From Spirochaetaceae bacterium (GTDB lineage: Bacteria; Spirochaetota; Spirochaetia; Treponematales; Breznakiellaceae): 7,313 nt of DNA. Location of the stretch: NCBI GenBank assembly GCA_031265535.1, contig JAISCO010000360.1, positions 1 to 7,313 on the forward strand. Reading direction: 5' to 3'. Under the pieces are notes generated by a model. The model was not told the origin of the DNA and searched no databases. It saw nothing but the letters and a program-made list of their open reading frames with translations. A program made the position numbers and the translations under genes. Below, one piece after another: positions 5,447 through 7,313 of the stretch (the first letter of the stretch is position 1; every line of letters begins with the position of its first letter).

Positions 5447-5474
5447 CGTCCCACGCCACCCCTGGCGTGGGACG
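5447..5474. terminator. Strong 11-bp hairpin after the MotA-like gene, no U tract
   Basis: CGTCCCACGCC (5447-5457) pairs perfectly with GGCGTGGGACG (5464-5474) around the loop ACCCCT. It begins 10 bases after the stop codon, where an operon terminator is expected. The bases that follow (ATTGGTTGG) are not a U tract, so intrinsic termination in the plus direction would be weak. It may instead protect the 3' end of the mRNA. In the minus direction a short T run lies about 6 bases beyond, but no minus-strand gene uses it. Confidence 0.5.
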
Positions 5475-5606
5475 ATTGGTTGGTACGCCCAAATCGCATC
5501 GTAAAAAAATATATCTTTTCCCGTAAAAAATTCCCTTTTTCTTTAATTTGCCCGGGGAAGTCCATAAATTCCGAAAAAGTTCAACCAAATTCAATAATTA
5601 TTTTTA

Positions 5607-5640
5607 TGTACTCCTTCTGCTTTCACGTGTATAATATAAT
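5607..5640 (+). promoter_or_regulatory. Candidate ytfQ promoter
   Basis: Two overlapping TATAAT hexamers lie at 5630-5635 and 5635-5640. A weak -35 (TGTACT, 5607-5612) sits 17 bases before the first. This would give a leader of about 30 bases with the AGGAGG at 5661-5666. No operator is obvious. Confidence 0.45.
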
Positions 5641-5670
5641 AAATTCAATCCAATTTTCAGGAGGAAGATA

Positions 5671-6702
5671 ATGAAAAAATTGTTAGTCGCTTTATTGGTT
5701 CTCGCAGCCGCGTCCTATGGTTTCGCCGGAGGCGGCGGTCAGCAGTCGTCGGGCGGCGGTGTTACCAAGGGTATGGATCGCAAAATTGTGATGGGGTATT
5801 CCCAGATCGGCGCGGAATCCGAATGGAGGACTGCGTGTACCAATTCGGTAAAGGCCGCAGCGGAAGAGTACAACGTGGAGCTGATCTTTTCCGACGCCCA
5901 GCAGCGGCAGGAGAACCAGATGCAGGCTATCCGCTCGTTCATCCGGCAGAAGGTTGATATTATCGGTTTTACCCCGGTAGTCGAAACCGGCTGGGACGCA
6001 ATCTTGCAGGAAATCAAAGACGCGGGTATCCCCGTTATCTGTGTGGACCGCCAGGTAACTTTGGCCGCCGGCAAGAGGCAGGAAGATTACATCACCGCCT
6101 TTATCGGTTCCAACATGATAACCGAAGCCCAGAAAGCTGTTCAGTGGGTCGTTAACTACATGAAGACCACCGGCAACTCCAAAAAGAAAGATGACGGCAA
6201 GACCGTCATCAACATAGCCATTCTTGAAGGCACCACCGGCTCGGGCGCACAGGTAGGACGCACGGAGGGCTGGAATCAGGAGATCGCCAAGTACCCCAAC
6301 TATAAAACCATCTTCAGGCAGACCGGTAACTTTACCCGGGCCGAAGGCCAGCAGGTTATGGAAGCATGGATGAAGAGCCCCCAGGCGAATGACATCGACG
6401 TGCTTTTTGCCCAGAATGACGATATGGCTATCGGCGCCATCGACGCCATCAATGCCGCGGGCAAAAAACCCGGTACCGACATCATCATTGTATCCATTGA
6501 CGCAGTAAAAGGCGCGTTTGACGCCATGCTCCGCAAAGAATTGAACGCTACCATTGAATGTAATCCGCTGCTCGGCCCCCAGGTCATGGACACTGCGGTG
6601 AAGATTCTCAACAAGCAGCCTATAACATGGTGGGTAGAATCCGTAGAGGGTCAGTTTGACTGGACCAACGCCGAAGCCGCCTATCCAAGCAGACAGTATT
6701 AG
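5671..6702 (+). CDS. ytfQ: Periplasmic sugar-binding protein, YtfQ-like (galactofuranose type)
   Basis: This 343-residue protein is the substrate-binding component of a carbohydrate ABC importer (type I periplasmic binding fold, Peripla_BP_4). A signal peptide (about 1-19, ending SYGFA) is followed by a flexible Gly/Gln/Ser linker (about 20-30); there is no lipobox cysteine, so it should be soluble in the periplasm. The mature start KIVMGYSQIGAESEWRTA closely resembles E. coli YtfQ, which binds galactofuranose. QRQENQMQAIRSFI, FTPVVETGWDAIL, VDRQV, GRTEGW, FTRAEGQQVME and AQNDDMAIGAIDAI follow in the family order. R127, R197, the N249-D250-D251 cluster and D277 are likely ligand contacts by analogy. 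AGGAGG upstream fixes the start. The gene is followed by a ytfR-like ATPase gene, which strengthens the call. The exact sugar in this organism is inferred. Confidence 0.9.
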   Translation: MKKLLVALLVLAAASYGFAGGGGQQSSGGGVTKGMDRKIVMGYSQIGAESEWRTACTNSVKAAAEEYNVELIFSDAQQRQENQMQAIRSFIRQKVDIIGFTPVVETGWDAILQEIKDAGIPVICVDRQVTLAAGKRQEDYITAFIGSNMITEAQKAVQWVVNYMKTTGNSKKKDDGKTVINIAILEGTTGSGAQVGRTEGWNQEIAKYPNYKTIFRQTGNFTRAEGQQVMEAWMKSPQANDIDVLFAQNDDMAIGAIDAINAAGKKPGTDIIIVSIDAVKGAFDAMLRKELNATIECNPLLGPQVMDTAVKILNKQPITWWVESVEGQFDWTNAEAAYPSRQY

Positions 6703-6712
6703 AAGTATTATT

Positions 6713-6756
6713 CATGGGCGTGGGAATTTTGTAATTTCCGCGCCATGTAATTTTTT
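6713..6756 (+). terminator. Hairpin with T tract between ytfQ and ytfR (partial terminator)
   Basis: CATGGGCGTGGGAATT (6713-6728) folds with AATTTCCGCGCCATG (6733-6747) around a TTGT loop, giving about 15 pairs with one bulge and two G-T wobbles. TAATTTTTT follows. This is a good intrinsic terminator shape inside an operon. It fits the common pattern in which the binding protein is made in excess over the ATPase and permease because part of the transcripts stop here. Confidence 0.8.
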
Positions 6757-6768
6757 CCAGAGAACACC

Positions 6769-7313
6769 ATGGCTGACGATATTGTCCTTAAAATGTCCGG
6801 CATTGATATCTGGTTCCCCGGCGTTCATGCCCTGGACAATGTTGATTTTACCCTGCGCCGGGGGGAAATCCACTCGCTGATGGGCGAAAACGGGGCGGGA
6901 AAATCAACGCTCATCAAGATTCTTACCGGCGTTTACAAAAAAGACAGGGGGGCTATTGTTCTTAACGGCGGGGAAGTCCATCCCGCAAACCCCCTGGAAG
7001 CCCGCCAGCTGGGGATCAACTCGGTTTACCAGGAAGTGAACCTGTGCGACAATCTTACGGTTGCGGAAAACATTTACGCGGGCCGGCAGAAGACAAAAGC
7101 CGGCAAAATTGACTGGAAATATACCAAAACCGGCGCGGAGGAAGCGCTGCGCCGGCTTAATATACATATCGACGTTACCCGCCTCCTGGGTTCCTATTCG
7201 GTGGCAATCAAGCAGATGATAGCCATAGCCCGGGCGGTAAACATGAACTCCACGGTGCTGATTCTCGACGAGCCTACATCGAGCCTTGACCGGCCCGAAG
7301 TGGAGCAGCTTTT
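6769..7313 (+). CDS. ytfR: Sugar ABC transporter ATP-binding protein, YtfR-like (5' part)
   Basis: The first 181 codons are present; the gene runs off the right edge. Full-length family members are about 500 residues with two ATPase domains, so only part of the first domain is seen. Motifs in order: Walker A GENGAGKST (39-47), Q-loop YQEVNL (Q88), signature region YSVAIKQMIAIARAV (143-157), Walker B VLILDEP (163-169) and D-loop SSLD (171-174). The signature departs from LSGGQ, but E. coli YtfR has a very similar SVAMQQ sequence there, so this is a family trait rather than damage. FPGVHALDNVDFTLRRGEI (16-34) also follows YtfR closely. The start at 6769 gives the N-terminus expected for the family, although only a weak AGAGAA precedes it. 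It should power import of the sugar delivered by the YtfQ-like protein; permease genes are expected to the right. Confidence 0.92.
   Translation, partial: MADDIVLKMSGIDIWFPGVHALDNVDFTLRRGEIHSLMGENGAGKSTLIKILTGVYKKDRGAIVLNGGEVHPANPLEARQLGINSVYQEVNLCDNLTVAENIYAGRQKTKAGKIDWKYTKTGAEEALRRLNIHIDVTRLLGSYSVAIKQMIAIARAVNMNSTVLILDEPTSSLDRPEVEQL

Larger units (their letters stand above)
5438..5670. other. Intergenic spacer between the sigma operon and ytfQ
   Basis: No gene is seen. The spacer contains a strong hairpin just after the MotA-like gene (listed separately), an AT-rich middle with two CGTAAAAAA words, and the likely ytfQ promoter and ribosome site at its right end. Confidence 0.6.

Noticed and set aside
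5224..5594. Several frames on both strands around the end of the MotA-like gene
   Set aside because: All cross the strong hairpin and antisense of a well-supported gene, with no supporting signals.

Overview
The window looks like chromosomal DNA from a spirochaete, most likely a Treponema of the termite-gut type. The evidence is indirect: a small secreted BspA-like leucine-rich-repeat protein ending in a Gly-rich AGTY...TW.RQ tail that I associate with such treponemes, sugar ABC transporter genes with a Gly/Gln/Ser linker after the signal peptide, a long poly-G tract, and repeat-rich spacers. Taxonomy is an inference; no rRNA or tRNA gene is present.

Layout. Positions 1-622 hold no convincing complete gene. 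This stretch has a 14-G homopolymer at 105-118 inside an unrecognised open frame, several small hairpins, and a 50-bp/10-bp tandem repeat at 494-613. A minus-strand acyl-CoA synthetase (AMP-forming) follows at 623-2332. Positions 2333-3043 are repeat-rich: a 17-bp tandem repeat, part of a dispersed element, a roughly 204-bp imperfect palindrome and a heptamer-like array. The minus-strand LRR gene lies at 3044-3592. Positions 3593-4070 contain a 26-nt pyrimidine tract and a more complete copy of the dispersed element.

From 4071 everything runs on the plus strand. An AT-rich three-gene operon (4071-5437) encodes an ECF sigma factor, a single-pass membrane protein that overlaps it and is a candidate anti-sigma factor, and a short four-helix membrane protein resembling MotA/TolQ/ExbB channels without their cytoplasmic domain. 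After a 233-bp spacer come ytfQ- and ytfR-like genes (5671 to the window end), the binding protein and ATPase of a galactofuranose-type sugar importer. A terminator-like hairpin lies between these two.

How the parts may work together. The sigma/anti-sigma/MotA-like operon is the most unusual part: it suggests an envelope-sensing circuit in which a membrane partner holds or releases the sigma factor. Its first gene has a TATAAT box so close to the ATG that the mRNA may be leaderless, and a perfect 7+7 inverted repeat sits where the -35 box should be. The same 32-bp block (30 matches) lies upstream of both this operon and the acyl-CoA synthetase, in the same orientation relative to each gene. 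It may be a spreading repeat that carries or alters regulatory signals. The ytfQR genes are a conventional carbohydrate uptake system cut off by the right edge.
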